Assembly (NCBI GenBank): GCA_965204415.1
Contig: CBDBEL010000004.1
Location: 1,364,001 to 1,428,000 of the forward strand
Length of the DNA: 64,000 nucleotides
Direction of reading: 5' to 3'
From: Aldehydirespirator sp965204415
GTDB taxonomy: Bacteria > Actinomycetota > Acidimicrobiia > Acidimicrobiales > Aldehydirespiratoraceae
Positions within the stretch are counted from its first letter, which is position 1; the number at the start of each line of letters is the position of its first letter. Position numbers and translations under genes: made by a program. Under the pieces are notes generated by a model. The model made no database searches, was not told the DNA's origin, and saw only the letters and a list, made by a program, of their open reading frames with translations. Below are positions 47,456 to 56,308 of the stretch, piece by piece.

Positions 47456-49717
47456 CTACGAGCCGTTGGAGCCGCCGTTGGATGTGATCGCGTCCAGCAC
47501 CCTGATGGGCGACATCGGCAGGTCGCGAAGACGGCAGCCGGTGGCGTTGTAGATGGCGTTGGCCACCGCAGGGATGGGCGGCACGATGCCGGTCTCGCCA
47601 ACGCCGCGCACGCCGTAGGGATGGGCCGGGTTGGGGACCTCCACGATGATGGCGTCGATCATGGGCAGGTCCGAAGCCACCGGCACCCGGTAGTCGAGGA
47701 AGCTGGGGTTCTCCATCACGCCGTCGGAGTCGTAGATGTACTCCTCGTTGAGGGCCCAGCCGATGCCCTGGGCGACGCCGCCCTGGATCTGTCCCTCCAC
47801 GTAGCTGGGATGGATGGCGGTCCCGGCGTCCTGGGAGGCGGTGTAGCGCACCACCCGCACCACGCCGGTCTCGGGGTCGACCTCCACGTCGCAGACGTGC
47901 ACCGCGAAGCCGGGGCCGGCGCCGTGGGCCTCCAGCGAACCGGTCGCGGCGAGCGGGCCGCCGGTGCGCTTGGCCTTGGCACAGATGGCGGCCACCGGAA
48001 GCGGGTCCTTCTCGCCGTCGGAACCGGTGTAGACGGCCTGGCCGTCCACCCAGTCGACGTCGTCGATGTCGACGCCCATCATCTTGGCCGCCCGGCCCCG
48101 CAGCTCGACCACCATCTTGCGGCAGGCCTCAACTACCGCCATGCCGGTGGCGAAGGTGGCTCGGCTGCCCTCGGTGGTGTCGGTGAACCCGACCGACTCG
48201 GTGTCGCCCACCACCGGACGGATGTCGTAGACGTCGATGCCCAACTCCTCGGCGGCCATCAGCGCCATCGAGGCCCGGCTGCCGCCGATGTCGGGGCTTC
48301 CGGTCACCACGGTGGCGGTGCCGTCCTCGTTGAGGTTGACGGTGGCGGTGGAGGACTCGCCGATGTTGAACCAGTAACCGGCGGCCACGCCCCGGCCCTG
48401 GTTGGGGCCCAGCGGGGCGGCGTAGTGCGGATGGTCGCGCACCGCTTCCAGGCACTCCTCGAAGCCGACGCGAGCGAGGGGGAATCCCATCGTGGACGGG
48501 TCGCCCTCGGTGACGGCGTTGCGGAGCCTCAGGTCGATGGGGTCGATCCCGAGCTCGGTGGCGATCTCGTCGAGGATCGTCTCCACCGCGAAGGCGGTAA
48601 GGGGGGCGGCGGGGGCCCGGTAGGCGGCCGAGCGGGCCGTGTTGACCACCACGTTGAGCGACTCGACGTTGAAGTCGGGGATCTTGTAGGACTCGAACAC
48701 GGTCATGGCGCCCAGCAGCCCGCCGGGGCCGGCGTAGGCGCCGCCCGAGTAGATCAGGTAGGCGTCCCCGGCGACCAGGTTGCCGTCGCGGTCGGCGCCG
48801 AGCTTGATCCTGAGCTTCGTGCCGGGCGCCGGGCCGGTGGCCCGGAACACCTCGTCGCGTGACATCACCATCTTCACCGGGCGGCCCGCCTTGGCCGACA
48901 GCGCCACCGCCAGCGGCTCCAGGTAGATGGTGGTCTTGCCGCCGAAGCCGCCCCCGATCTCCGCGGGGATCACCTTGACCCGGGTGTTCTCCCAGCCGAG
49001 CATGGCCGCGGTGGACGAGCGCACGTTGAAGTGCCCCTGGGACGAGCACCAGATGGTGGCCTGGCCGTCCTGGCCGGTGTCGGCCACGCAGGCGTGGGGC
49101 TCTATGTAGCCCTGGTGCACCGGCTGGGTGGTGAACTCCCGCTCGATCACCAGGTCGGCCTTGGCGAATCCTTCGTCGAGATCGCCCGCCGCGAACCGGG
49201 TGATGTCGCTCACGTTGGAGGGCTCCTCCGCGGGCGGGTCGGCCCCGGCGGTCAGCATGTGGTCGTGCAGCACGGGGGCATCGGGCGCGAGCGCCTCGTC
49301 GATGGTGAGCACCGCGGGCAGCGCCTCGTAGGCGACCTCGACGGCAGCCGCGGCCGCCCGGGCCTGGTCGCGGGTGGTGGCGGCCACCGCGGCCACCGCG
49401 TGGCCCTCGTAGAGGACCCTGTCGCGAGCCATGACGTTGATGCACATGTCGTAGTTGCGGTCACTGGGTGCGACGGCGGGGAAGTCGTCGCCGGTGATCA
49501 CGGCCTTGACGCCACCCATGGCCTCGGCTTCGGACGTGTCGATGGAGACGATCCGGGCGTGGGCGTGCGGCGAGCGCACCACGATGCCGTGGAGCTGCCC
49601 GGACATGTTGAGGTCGGCCGCGAAGCGGGCCCGGCCGGTCACCTTCTCGAGCCCGTCATGGCGGACGGGGCGGGTGCCGACGTACTTGTAGCGGGGCTTG
49701 GGCTCGGTGACGGTCAC
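47456..49717 (-). CDS. Molybdenum hydroxylase large subunit (unsplit)
   Basis: A 753-residue Mo-binding subunit of the xanthine dehydrogenase/CoxL superfamily. GRARFAADLNMSGQLHGIVVRSPHAHARI starts the hammerhead domain, GGGFGGKTTIYLEP contacts the pterin, ARSAAYRAPAAP is the substrate-channel loop, GSPDIGGSRASMALM is the second pterin loop and GVRGVGETGIVPP carries the catalytic Glu. No CoxL-specific Cys-Ser-Phe-Arg loop was seen, so CO oxidation is unlikely. Cotranscribed with FeS and FAD subunits upstream. Confidence 0.94.
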   Translation of the reverse strand: MTVTEPKPRYKYVGTRPVRHDGLEKVTGRARFAADLNMSGQLHGIVVRSPHAHARIVSIDTSEAEAMGGVKAVITGDDFPAVAPSDRNYDMCINVMARDRVLYEGHAVAAVAATTRDQARAAAAAVEVAYEALPAVLTIDEALAPDAPVLHDHMLTAGADPPAEEPSNVSDITRFAAGDLDEGFAKADLVIEREFTTQPVHQGYIEPHACVADTGQDGQATIWCSSQGHFNVRSSTAAMLGWENTRVKVIPAEIGGGFGGKTTIYLEPLAVALSAKAGRPVKMVMSRDEVFRATGPAPGTKLRIKLGADRDGNLVAGDAYLIYSGGAYAGPGGLLGAMTVFESYKIPDFNVESLNVVVNTARSAAYRAPAAPLTAFAVETILDEIATELGIDPIDLRLRNAVTEGDPSTMGFPLARVGFEECLEAVRDHPHYAAPLGPNQGRGVAAGYWFNIGESSTATVNLNEDGTATVVTGSPDIGGSRASMALMAAEELGIDVYDIRPVVGDTESVGFTDTTEGSRATFATGMAVVEACRKMVVELRGRAAKMMGVDIDDVDWVDGQAVYTGSDGEKDPLPVAAICAKAKRTGGPLAATGSLEAHGAGPGFAVHVCDVEVDPETGVVRVVRYTASQDAGTAIHPSYVEGQIQGGVAQGIGWALNEEYIYDSDGVMENPSFLDYRVPVASDLPMIDAIIVEVPNPAHPYGVRGVGETGIVPPIPAVANAIYNATGCRLRDLPMSPIRVLDAITSNGGSNGS

Positions 49718-49726
49718 TTGCGGCTC

Positions 49727-50203
49727 CTAGCTCTCGTTGATGGTTTGGGCCGCGGCCTGCACGGCGCGCACGATCTTGTCGTAACCGGTGCAGCGGCAAA
49801 GGTTGCCGGCGAGGCCGTAGCGGATCTCGGTCTCGGTGGGGTCGGGGTTGCGGTCGAGCAGCGCCTTGGCGGCCACCAGGAACCCGGGGGTGCACACCCC
49901 GCACTGGAGGGCGGCGCCCTCCAGGAAGCACTGCTGGAGGGGATGCAGGTCGTCGCCGCCGGCCAGGCCCTCCACGGTGGAGATGATCGCGCCGTCGGCC
50001 TCGGGGGCCAGCGCCAGGCAGGAGCACAGCAGCCGGCCGTCCATCACGATCGAGCAGGCCCCGCAGTCGCCGGTACCGCAGCCCTCCTTGGCTCCGGTGA
50101 GGCCGACCTCGTCGCGCAGGGCGTCGAGCAGGGTCTGGCCGCCGTCGCAGAGGAACTCGGCGGGGTCGCCGTTGATGGTGCAGGTGACGTGGACGCGGCT
50201 CAT
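49727..50203 (-). CDS. Molybdenum hydroxylase [2Fe-2S] subunit (second operon)
   Basis: A 158-residue subunit with CGTGDCGACSIVMDG and a later Cys in LLCSCLAL for the first cluster, and CGVCTPGF with CRCTGYDKI for the second. Its ATG overlaps the stop of the FAD subunit gene by 4 nt. CTPGF rather than CTDGM distinguishes it from the first operon's subunit and is the more usual form. Confidence 0.95.
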   Translation of the reverse strand: MSRVHVTCTINGDPAEFLCDGGQTLLDALRDEVGLTGAKEGCGTGDCGACSIVMDGRLLCSCLALAPEADGAIISTVEGLAGGDDLHPLQQCFLEGAALQCGVCTPGFLVAAKALLDRNPDPTETEIRYGLAGNLCRCTGYDKIVRAVQAAAQTINES

Positions 50204-51069
50204 GACTGGCCTCCGTTCTGGGCGGCCCGCTCGGCTGCGATGGACACCGCCCGTCGGGCCAGCACGCCGGCCACCTGCCGGCGGTAGGCGACGGTGCCCC
50301 GCTTGTCGTCGATGGGGTTGGTGGCCGCCGCTGCGGCTGTTTCCACGGCCGCCAGCGCATCGCCGGACGGCTGGTTGCCGATCAGCGCGGCCTCGGCGTC
50401 AGGCACCCGGACCACGGTGGGCGCCACCGCTCCCAGCGCTACGGCGGCTGCGGTGACGTTGCCGTCGTCGTCGAGGGTGACCCGGGTCGCCGCACCCACC
50501 ACCGCGATGTCCATCTCGGTGCGGGGGATGAGCCGCAGGTAGGCGTCGGCGGTGCCGGCCGGCGGCTGGTCCAGCTCGAACTCCACGATCAGCTCGCCCG
50601 GGCCGAGCGACGTCTGACCGGGGCCGGTGGCGACCTCGGCCGCGGCCACGGTGCGCTCGCCGCCGGGGCCGGCGATCACCGCTCGGGCCTCGTTGACGAT
50701 GAGGCTGGGCGGGGTGTCGGCCGCGGGCGAGGCGTTGGCCAGGTTCCCGCCCCAGCTCGAGCGGCTCTGGATCTGGTCCGAGCCGATCAGGCCGCTGGCC
50801 TGGACCAGGCCGGGGAAGGCGGCGGCCAGCCCGGCGTCGGCGCAGATGTCGGCGGTCGGCGTGGCCGCGCCGACCGTGTAGGTCGAGCCGTTGCTGCTGA
50901 TCGCGCACAGTCGCTCGATGCGCTTCAGGTCGACCATGACGCTGGGTTCGGGACGTCCGGCGCGGATCTGGGGAATCAGGTCCGTCGCGCCCGCGTACAC
51001 GCGGGCGTCGGGATCAGAACCCAGCAGATCCACAGCCTCGGCCACCGTCGTCGGGGAGGCATATCTCAT
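50200..51069 (-). CDS. Molybdenum hydroxylase FAD subunit (second operon)
   Basis: A 289-residue FAD subunit. MRYASPTTVAEAVDLLG begins the fold, RVYAGATDLIPQIRAG and SSWGGNLANASPAADTPP are the FAD loops, and the C-terminal YRRQVAGVLARRAV is typical. ATG 51069 is chosen to match family starts; an ATG 12 nt earlier adds MLAA. No clear ribosome-binding site precedes either. This is the first gene of a FAD-FeS-Mo-MoaD unit. Confidence 0.93.
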   Translation of the reverse strand: MRYASPTTVAEAVDLLGSDPDARVYAGATDLIPQIRAGRPEPSVMVDLKRIERLCAISSNGSTYTVGAATPTADICADAGLAAAFPGLVQASGLIGSDQIQSRSSWGGNLANASPAADTPPSLIVNEARAVIAGPGGERTVAAAEVATGPGQTSLGPGELIVEFELDQPPAGTADAYLRLIPRTEMDIAVVGAATRVTLDDDGNVTAAAVALGAVAPTVVRVPDAEAALIGNQPSGDALAAVETAAAAATNPIDDKRGTVAYRRQVAGVLARRAVSIAAERAAQNGGQS

Positions 51070-51095
51070 GGCCGCGAGCATAGGCGGCGGCTATG

Positions 51096-51231
51096 AACGT
51101 GCGCTGGTAGGTGCGAGCCCGTTGCGTTGCAGCGGTGTCTCTCCCGCTCTTGTTCGCTGCGCTCACGGGCCGCTCGGGCCACGGCCTCGCCCGTGTGGGC
51201 CGGATTCGCGTGCCTACTCGCTCGGCCTCTA
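51096..51231 (-). repeat. Dispersed intergenic repeat, copy 4 (reverse orientation)
   Basis: The core is at 51147-51166 (exact). The element lies between the divergent FAD-subunit and sterol-desaturase genes, unlike copies at gene ends. It fills much of the 321-bp gap; the rest holds the inverted repeat at 51250-51301 and the promoter region of the next gene. Confidence 0.85.
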
Positions 51232-51249
51232 GAGCCGTCGGTCAGTCCG

Positions 51250-51301
51250 GAATCTCGGGAGAGAGACCTCTCGTGCACGCAGCCGAATCGACCCGAGATT
51301 C
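51250..51301. promoter_or_regulatory. Inverted repeat with 10-bp perfect arms upstream of the sterol-desaturase gene
   Basis: GAATCTCGGG (51250-51259) pairs perfectly with CCCGAGATTC (51292-51301), enclosing 32 nt that contain a smaller GAGAG/CTCTC hairpin. It ends 89 bp before the ATG at 51391, which has AGGAGG 9 nt upstream. It may be an operator or a structured leader RNA. Confidence 0.55.
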
Positions 51302-51390
51302 TCAGGTTCGTCAGGCGTCGGCAGGGCGGGTACGATCTGTCCCACTCGGGTCGGGCCGTTGGCTCGCTTGGTTCCAGGAGGTCGTAGCCC

Positions 51391-52413
51391 ATGGCGGACA
51401 CGTCCCCGGCTATCAGTTCAACGCCTGGCCCCGCAGCCAAGGGCTTCGAGCCCGACGTGCCCATCGCGACCTCGCCCATGTTCGACTGGCCGCCGCGCCC
51501 GGTGGCCACCCTGCGGTATCTGCTCACGCCGGTGATTCTCCCCTACGGCATCTTCTGGGCAGCGCTGGCTGCGCTGTGCTGGAACTACCTGACACCCTCG
51601 ATGGAGCGCATGGCGAGCCTGCGCCCGGGTTGGATCCTGCAGATCTACCTCCGCAACGCTCTGATCCTGGCCGCGGTGGCGGGAACACTCCACCTGGCGC
51701 TGTACACGAGAAGGGCCCAGCAGCAGCGCTACAAGTACAACCGCCAGTGGATGAGCACCACCAACCGGGAGTTCCTGTGGACCGACCAGACCCGCGACAA
51801 CGTGTTCTGGAGCCTTGTCAGCGGATGCACCATCTGGACCGCGTACGAGTCGCTGACCATGTGGTTCTACGCCAACAACTGGATCCCGCAGGTGGAGTGG
51901 TCCTCGGGGTGGCCGTACCTGTCGGTGCTCACCGTCGGCGTGTTCCTGTGGTCGGTGACCCACTTCTACCTGAACCACCGGCTGCTGCACGTGCGCTGGT
52001 TCTACGATCACGCCCACTACCTGCACCACCGCAACGTCAACACCGGTCCCTGGACCGGAATCTCCATGCACCCGCTGGAGCACGTCATCTACTTCAGCGT
52101 CTTCGCGCTGTGGTGGGTGGTGCCGGCGCATCCGTTCATCGTGATCCTCAGCGGCCTGTTCCAGGGCGTGTCGCCGGCGGTGTCGCACTCGGGGTTCGAG
52201 CGTTTCGAGGTCGGCCGGCGCGAGGGGCGCACCGCGCCGGGCGCCGACTACTTCCATCACCTGCACCACCGCTACTTCGAGTGCAACTACGGCAACCGGC
52301 CCGTGCCCATCGACAAGCTGTTCGGCACCTTCCACGACGGCACGCCCGAGGCCCACGCCCGGATGCGCCAGCGCATGAAGGCCCGCCGCGGCAACCAGAG
52401 GCCGAGCGGATAG
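51391..52413 (+). CDS. Sterol desaturase / fatty acid hydroxylase superfamily membrane protein (paralogue 2)
   Basis: A 340-residue di-iron membrane oxygenase. HFYLNHRLLH, HAHYLHHRN and HHLHHRYFE provide the His ligands; membrane helices surround them. It shares GPW[ST]G[LI]SMHPLEHVI and FHDGTPEA/E blocks with the paralogue at 35418. AGGAGG precedes the ATG. The stop codon lies inside dispersed-repeat copy 5, so the last few residues (NQRPSG) are encoded by the repeat. Substrate unknown; it is followed by an MpaB-like oxygenase. Confidence 0.9.
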   Translation: MADTSPAISSTPGPAAKGFEPDVPIATSPMFDWPPRPVATLRYLLTPVILPYGIFWAALAALCWNYLTPSMERMASLRPGWILQIYLRNALILAAVAGTLHLALYTRRAQQQRYKYNRQWMSTTNREFLWTDQTRDNVFWSLVSGCTIWTAYESLTMWFYANNWIPQVEWSSGWPYLSVLTVGVFLWSVTHFYLNHRLLHVRWFYDHAHYLHHRNVNTGPWTGISMHPLEHVIYFSVFALWWVVPAHPFIVILSGLFQGVSPAVSHSGFERFEVGRREGRTAPGADYFHHLHHRYFECNYGNRPVPIDKLFGTFHDGTPEAHARMRQRMKARRGNQRPSG

Positions 52414-52523
52414 TCCGCGACGCCCGAGCGGCACGAGCGAGGCCGTGGCCCGGGCGGCGCCGTGGGCGTTGTTGCCTCGGTTCGGGCGGCCCGTGAGCGA
52501 CGCGACACCAGAGCGGGATGACA
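52397..52523 (+). repeat. Dispersed intergenic repeat, copy 5 (diverged, with internal insertion)
   Basis: It starts with AGAGGCCGAGCGGATAG, which encodes the end and stop codon of the preceding gene. GAGGCCGTGGCCCGGGCGGC follows, then about 27 bp not in other copies, then GGGCGGCCCGTGAGCGACGC and AGAGCGGGATGAC. It lies between two genes in tandem. Confidence 0.7.
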
Positions 52524-52571
52524 GTCCACCCCCAGTCCTGACACCCAGCACCCCGCAGTAGCGTGCGGGGG

Positions 52572-53474
52572 ATGGACACGCTGCAGCGCTACCGGGCCCG
52601 TCTGGGCGTCTCGGTCAGCGGGCTGTTCTCCCACGGGGAGATGCCGCTGCAGCGCACCGCCGACTATCCCGGCGACCCCGGGCTGTGCGGGCCGGGCTCG
52701 GTGAGCTGGATGGCGATCGGCGACGTGAGCGTGTTCGTGGGGGCCATCCGGGCCCTGCTGATCCAGGCCGCCCATCCCGAGGCGGTGGCCGGCGTCGACG
52801 ACCACAGCCGCTACCGCGACGACCCCATGGGCCGCCTGAACCGGACCGCGTTCTACGTGACGTCGGCCACCTTCGGGGCCATGCCCGAGGTGGATGAGGC
52901 CGTGGCCAGGGTCCGGGCCGCCCACCAGGGCGTGAGCGGCACGTCGCACCGGGGGCTGGCCTACGACGCCGCTATGCCGGACCTGGCCGCATGGGTGCAC
53001 AACACCCTCACCGAATCGTTCCTGACCGCGTACCGGGAGTTCGGCCCAGGGCTCACCGAAGCCGAGGCCGACCGCTTCGTGGTCGAGCAGTCCCAGGTGG
53101 GCGCCATGCTCGGGGCCGCTCCCCTGCCCCAGACCGCGGCCCAACTGCACGACTGGGTCCGTACCCATCCGGAGTTGTCGCCCAGCCCCGGCATGCGATC
53201 TGCGGTGGACTTCCTGCGGCAACCGCCCCTGCCCGCCCGCCAGCGGCTGGGCTACGACGTGCTGATGCATGCCGCGATCACCACGATGCCCCCCGAACTC
53301 ACCAGCGTGCTCGGCCTGAAGGCCCGCCCCGGCGCCCGCCAGAGCGCGGCCGCGCTGCTGCGGTTCCTGCGCTGGGGTCTGCGCAACAGCCCGTCATGGC
53401 GGGCCGCACTGGACCGCTGCGGCGCTCCCTACGACCCGTCGAAGTTCCGGGAGATGCCAGCGCCGGCCACCTAG
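52572..53474 (+). CDS. Oxygenase MpaB / DUF2236 family protein
   Basis: A 300-residue helical haem-binding oxygenase-type protein related to MpaB and latex-clearing protein. GPGSVSWMAIGDVSVFVGAI, RALLIQAAHPEAVAGVDDHS and YRDDPMGRLNRTAFYV are family hallmarks, including the conserved His and Arg/Thr. AVVHN-type segment (AAWVHNTLTESFLTAYREFG) supplies another conserved His. ATG 52572 is chosen with GCGGGGG just upstream; a GTG 9 nt earlier is possible. Substrate is unknown. Confidence 0.88.
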   Translation: MDTLQRYRARLGVSVSGLFSHGEMPLQRTADYPGDPGLCGPGSVSWMAIGDVSVFVGAIRALLIQAAHPEAVAGVDDHSRYRDDPMGRLNRTAFYVTSATFGAMPEVDEAVARVRAAHQGVSGTSHRGLAYDAAMPDLAAWVHNTLTESFLTAYREFGPGLTEAEADRFVVEQSQVGAMLGAAPLPQTAAQLHDWVRTHPELSPSPGMRSAVDFLRQPPLPARQRLGYDVLMHAAITTMPPELTSVLGLKARPGARQSAAALLRFLRWGLRNSPSWRAALDRCGAPYDPSKFREMPAPAT

Positions 53475-53506
53475 CCAGCCGGGGAGTGGACTGCGAGCGG
53501 GCTCGG

Positions 53507-55411
53507 TCAGCCTCTCTCGGCGGAGCGCCGGAGGGCGGCCAGGAACGCCTCCACTTCCTCGAGGTCGACGGTGCGCTTGAACGGAGGCAGGCCTTCCAGG
53601 AGCAGGTGGCGGTAGGAGTCGGCGGTCGCCAGCCGGGAGTCGAGCACGGCGACGACACCGCGATCCTCGGCGGACCGGATCAGCCTGCCGATGCCCTGGG
53701 CCAGGATGGCGGCCGCCCGCGGCACGTCGACCCGCCTGAACGCCTCGGGTCCGTGCCGCGCACGGCGGGCGCTGATGAGCGGATCGTCGGGCCGGGCGAA
53801 CGGGATGCGATCCACCACGAGCAGCGACAGCGACCGGCCGGGCACGTCCACGCCCTGCCACAGGCCCATCGTGGCGAACAGGCAGGTCTCCTCCTCTTGA
53901 GCGAACCGGCGCAGCAGTTCCGGCTTGGGAAGGTCGCGCTGGGTGTAGATGTGCAGGCCGGTCGCCTCACGGACCGCGTCGGCGGCCCGGTCCATGGCGG
54001 CGTAGCTGGTGAACAGGGCCAGGGTGCGCCCGCCCGCGGCGACCGCCATCCGGGCGATCTCGGAATGCGCATGCCGGTCGCGGCCGGGTGCGTTCGGGTT
54101 GGGGAGGCTCTTCGCGCAGTACAGCAGGCCGCTGTTGCGGAAGTCGAAGGGGCTGCCCACGTCCAAGGTGTCGCAGGAGTCGCCGGAGATGCCGAGAGTT
54201 TCGGCGAGGTTGGTGGGGATGGTGGCGCTGGTCAGCACCGCCGGGGTGTGGGCCCAGAGCCGGCCCTCGAGCAGCGGCCCCACATCGACGGGCGCGGTCC
54301 GCCACGCCGGGTTCCGGTCGGCGCCCTCCACCCACACCGCGTTCTCGGTCTCGGGGTCCGAAGCCTGGTTCAGGTCCTCGACGATCGCGGCCAGCGACCG
54401 GCGAGCCATCCGCCGGCGGGTCTCGTCGCCGCTGGCGTCGCGGACCTCGGCGTCGGCTGCGAGCAGACGCCCCCGGCACACCGCGGCGACGTCGATCAGG
54501 TCGTCGGGCAGGGGCGCGAGCAGGCGATCACGGTACGGGCGCAGCGCCTCGCGCAGCATCTCGCCGGCGCCGTCAACCTCGGCCGCGGTCCTCGAATTGC
54601 GTACTGCCGCCCTCACCGTCCGGGCAGCCGACGTGAACCGGCCCGCCGTGATGGACACGCCGGCGGCTCCCGCGGCGATGTCCTCGAGCGTGTGGACCTC
54701 GTCGAACACGACGGCGTCGTGGGACGGGAGGATCTCCGCGTCGGTGAAGACGTGCAGGCAGTAGAGGTGATGGTTCACCACCACGACATCCGCGTCGGCG
54801 GCCCGGTGCCTGGCCCACTCGGCGAAGCACTCGGTGCCCGCCGGGCAGTTCTGCGCACCCGGGCATTCCCGCCCGGTGACGCTCACCGCCTCCCAGGCTC
54901 GAAGGGACGGCTCGAAGTCGAGGCCGGCCCGGTCGCCGTCCGCGGTCTCGTCCGCCCATGCGGCCAACCGCGCAATCTCGCCGCGGATGCGGTCGGCCTC
55001 CGCCGCGGAGCCCGCCGCGATCAGCTGCCCCTGCTCGCTGGAGGCGGCCGAGGCGAGGTCGGCCAGCTTCTTGCGGCAGATGTAGTTCGACCTGCCCTTC
55101 AGCACCGCGTACCCGACGGGCGTGTCCAGCGCTCCGGACAACTGGGGCAGATCCTTGTTCACGAGCTGATCCTGGAGGGCCTTGGTAGCGGTGGTGACCA
55201 CCGCCTTCAGGCCGCTCACCGCCAGCGGGGCCAGATAGGCCATCGACTTGCCCGTGCCCGTGCCGGCCTCGACGACCAGGTGACGGTTCTCGTCGAGGGC
55301 CCCGGCGACCGCCTCGCACATGTCCATCTGGCCGGGGCGGTGCTCGCCGCCGCCCGGCATCGTCGAGACAACCGTCTCGAGCGCTTCGCCTGCGGCCTCG
55401 GCGGTGCTCAT
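53507..55411 (-). CDS. dinG: DinG/XPD-like iron-sulfur DNA helicase
   Basis: A 634-residue superfamily 2 helicase. Walker A is VEAGTGTGKS, the FeS Cys set is YICRKK ... CPGAQNC ... GTEC, Walker B is VFDEVHT (DEVH), and motif VI is QGIGRLIRS. VLTSATI and LFTSYAAMDRAA are also typical. It would unwind DNA or R-loop structures in repair. ATG 55411 (MSTAEAAGEA) is used because the longer frame runs into the promoter of the divergent haemoglobin gene. Confidence 0.92.
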   Translation of the reverse strand: MSTAEAAGEALETVVSTMPGGGEHRPGQMDMCEAVAGALDENRHLVVEAGTGTGKSMAYLAPLAVSGLKAVVTTATKALQDQLVNKDLPQLSGALDTPVGYAVLKGRSNYICRKKLADLASAASSEQGQLIAAGSAAEADRIRGEIARLAAWADETADGDRAGLDFEPSLRAWEAVSVTGRECPGAQNCPAGTECFAEWARHRAADADVVVVNHHLYCLHVFTDAEILPSHDAVVFDEVHTLEDIAAGAAGVSITAGRFTSAARTVRAAVRNSRTAAEVDGAGEMLREALRPYRDRLLAPLPDDLIDVAAVCRGRLLAADAEVRDASGDETRRRMARRSLAAIVEDLNQASDPETENAVWVEGADRNPAWRTAPVDVGPLLEGRLWAHTPAVLTSATIPTNLAETLGISGDSCDTLDVGSPFDFRNSGLLYCAKSLPNPNAPGRDRHAHSEIARMAVAAGGRTLALFTSYAAMDRAADAVREATGLHIYTQRDLPKPELLRRFAQEEETCLFATMGLWQGVDVPGRSLSLLVVDRIPFARPDDPLISARRARHGPEAFRRVDVPRAAAILAQGIGRLIRSAEDRGVVAVLDSRLATADSYRHLLLEGLPPFKRTVDLEEVEAFLAALRRSAERG

Positions 55412-55481
55412 CCCGCCGAAGGTACCGGACACCACCGGCCGGCAGGCCCCTCGTTCTGCGCCAGGCCGTACGCTGCGGGAC

Positions 55482-55985
55482 GTGAGCGAGCCCGACGCCA
55501 CACAGACCGGACCCGACGACGACTCCCAGGACCAGGGCTTCCAGGCCGGGGTGAGCCTGAAGGGGTCGCTGCGCGACGCGATGCAGGCGCCGCCGACGGT
55601 GTACGAGATCGTCGGCGGCCAGCGGTTCTTCGACGAGCTGGTGGACCGGTTCTACGACGCCGTCGAGGACGACCCGCGGCTGCGGCCGATGTACCCGCGG
55701 GACATGGGGCCGTCGCGGTGGCGCCTAGCCGGCTTCCTGGCCCAGTACTGGGGCGGGCCCCCGCACTACAGCGATGAGAGGGGCCATCCCCGGCTGCGCA
55801 TGCGGCACTTCCCCTTCGCCATCGGGCAAGCCGAGCGGGACGCCTGGATGGCCCACATGACGGAGTCGCTCGACGCGGCCACCCTCGCCGACGGCACCGG
55901 CCGACCGCTGCCAGCCGAGATCCAGGCCGCCATGTTCGACCACTTCGACAACGCGGCCACCCACCTCATCAACCAGCCCGACTGA
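55482..55985 (+). CDS. glbO: Truncated haemoglobin, group II (GlbO-like)
   Basis: A 167-residue globin. After a polar N-terminal tail, TVYEIVGGQRFFDELVDRFY gives TyrB10 (Y58), YPRDMGPSRWRLAGFLAQYWGGP the E-F region, LRMRHFPF the proximal His F8 (H109), and AERDAWMAHM the group II TrpG8 (W122). It binds O2 or NO and may support respiration or nitrosative defence. GTG start; divergent from dinG with a 70-bp gap. Confidence 0.94.
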   Translation: MSEPDATQTGPDDDSQDQGFQAGVSLKGSLRDAMQAPPTVYEIVGGQRFFDELVDRFYDAVEDDPRLRPMYPRDMGPSRWRLAGFLAQYWGGPPHYSDERGHPRLRMRHFPFAIGQAERDAWMAHMTESLDAATLADGTGRPLPAEIQAAMFDHFDNAATHLINQPD

Positions 55986-56020
55986 CGTCCACTTCCTTCC
56001 CGACGCGGCCAAGCGCGGGG

Positions 56021-56263
56021 TCAGCTATCGCGTCGCCGACCCTCGAGCGCGGCTATGCGCTCCCCGTGGTCGGCCATCCGTTCAAGCAGGCGGCCGTGCT
56101 CGGCCAGCATCGCACCGTGCTCGGCCAGTGTCGCTTCGATAGAGCCGAGGCGGGTTCCGAGTGCACCGATGTCGGAGCGCAGCGCTTGGAGGAAGTAGCC
56201 GAGCGTTCCGAGGAAGCCCGCTCCGAGAACTCCTACGACGGTTGCTATGAGGGTCGAGTCCAT
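56021..56263 (-). CDS. Small membrane-anchored coiled-coil protein
   Basis: An 80-residue protein. Residues 5-25 form one hydrophobic helix (IATVVGVLGAGFLGTLGYFL), and the rest is an amphipathic coiled coil with near-repeats AEHGAMLAEHGRLLERMADHGERIAAL. AGGAG is positioned 8 nt before the ATG, and a good promoter lies upstream. Similar short proteins occur in phage and bacterial genomes as accessory membrane proteins. No function can be assigned. Confidence 0.6.
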   Translation of the reverse strand: MDSTLIATVVGVLGAGFLGTLGYFLQALRSDIGALGTRLGSIEATLAEHGAMLAEHGRLLERMADHGERIAALEGRRRDS

Positions 56264-56279
56264 GATGGTATCTCCTGTG

Positions 56280-56308
56280 ATTCTACCAGGCCATACCTCT
56301 CATGGCAA
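56280..56308 (-). promoter_or_regulatory. Sigma70-type promoter for the small membrane protein
   Basis: Minus-strand TTGCCA (56303-56308) and TAGAAT (56280-56285) with a 17-bp spacer. Upstream are GATAC-C-GTATC (56319-56329) and TGAAG-N7-CTTCA (56332-56348), possible operators. The segment is unusually AT-rich for this window. Confidence 0.5.

Noticed and set aside
47456..49717. CO dehydrogenase large subunit (CoxL)
   Set aside because: The form I CoxL active-site loop with Cys-Ser-Phe-Arg was not seen, so a general molybdenum hydroxylase is the safer call.
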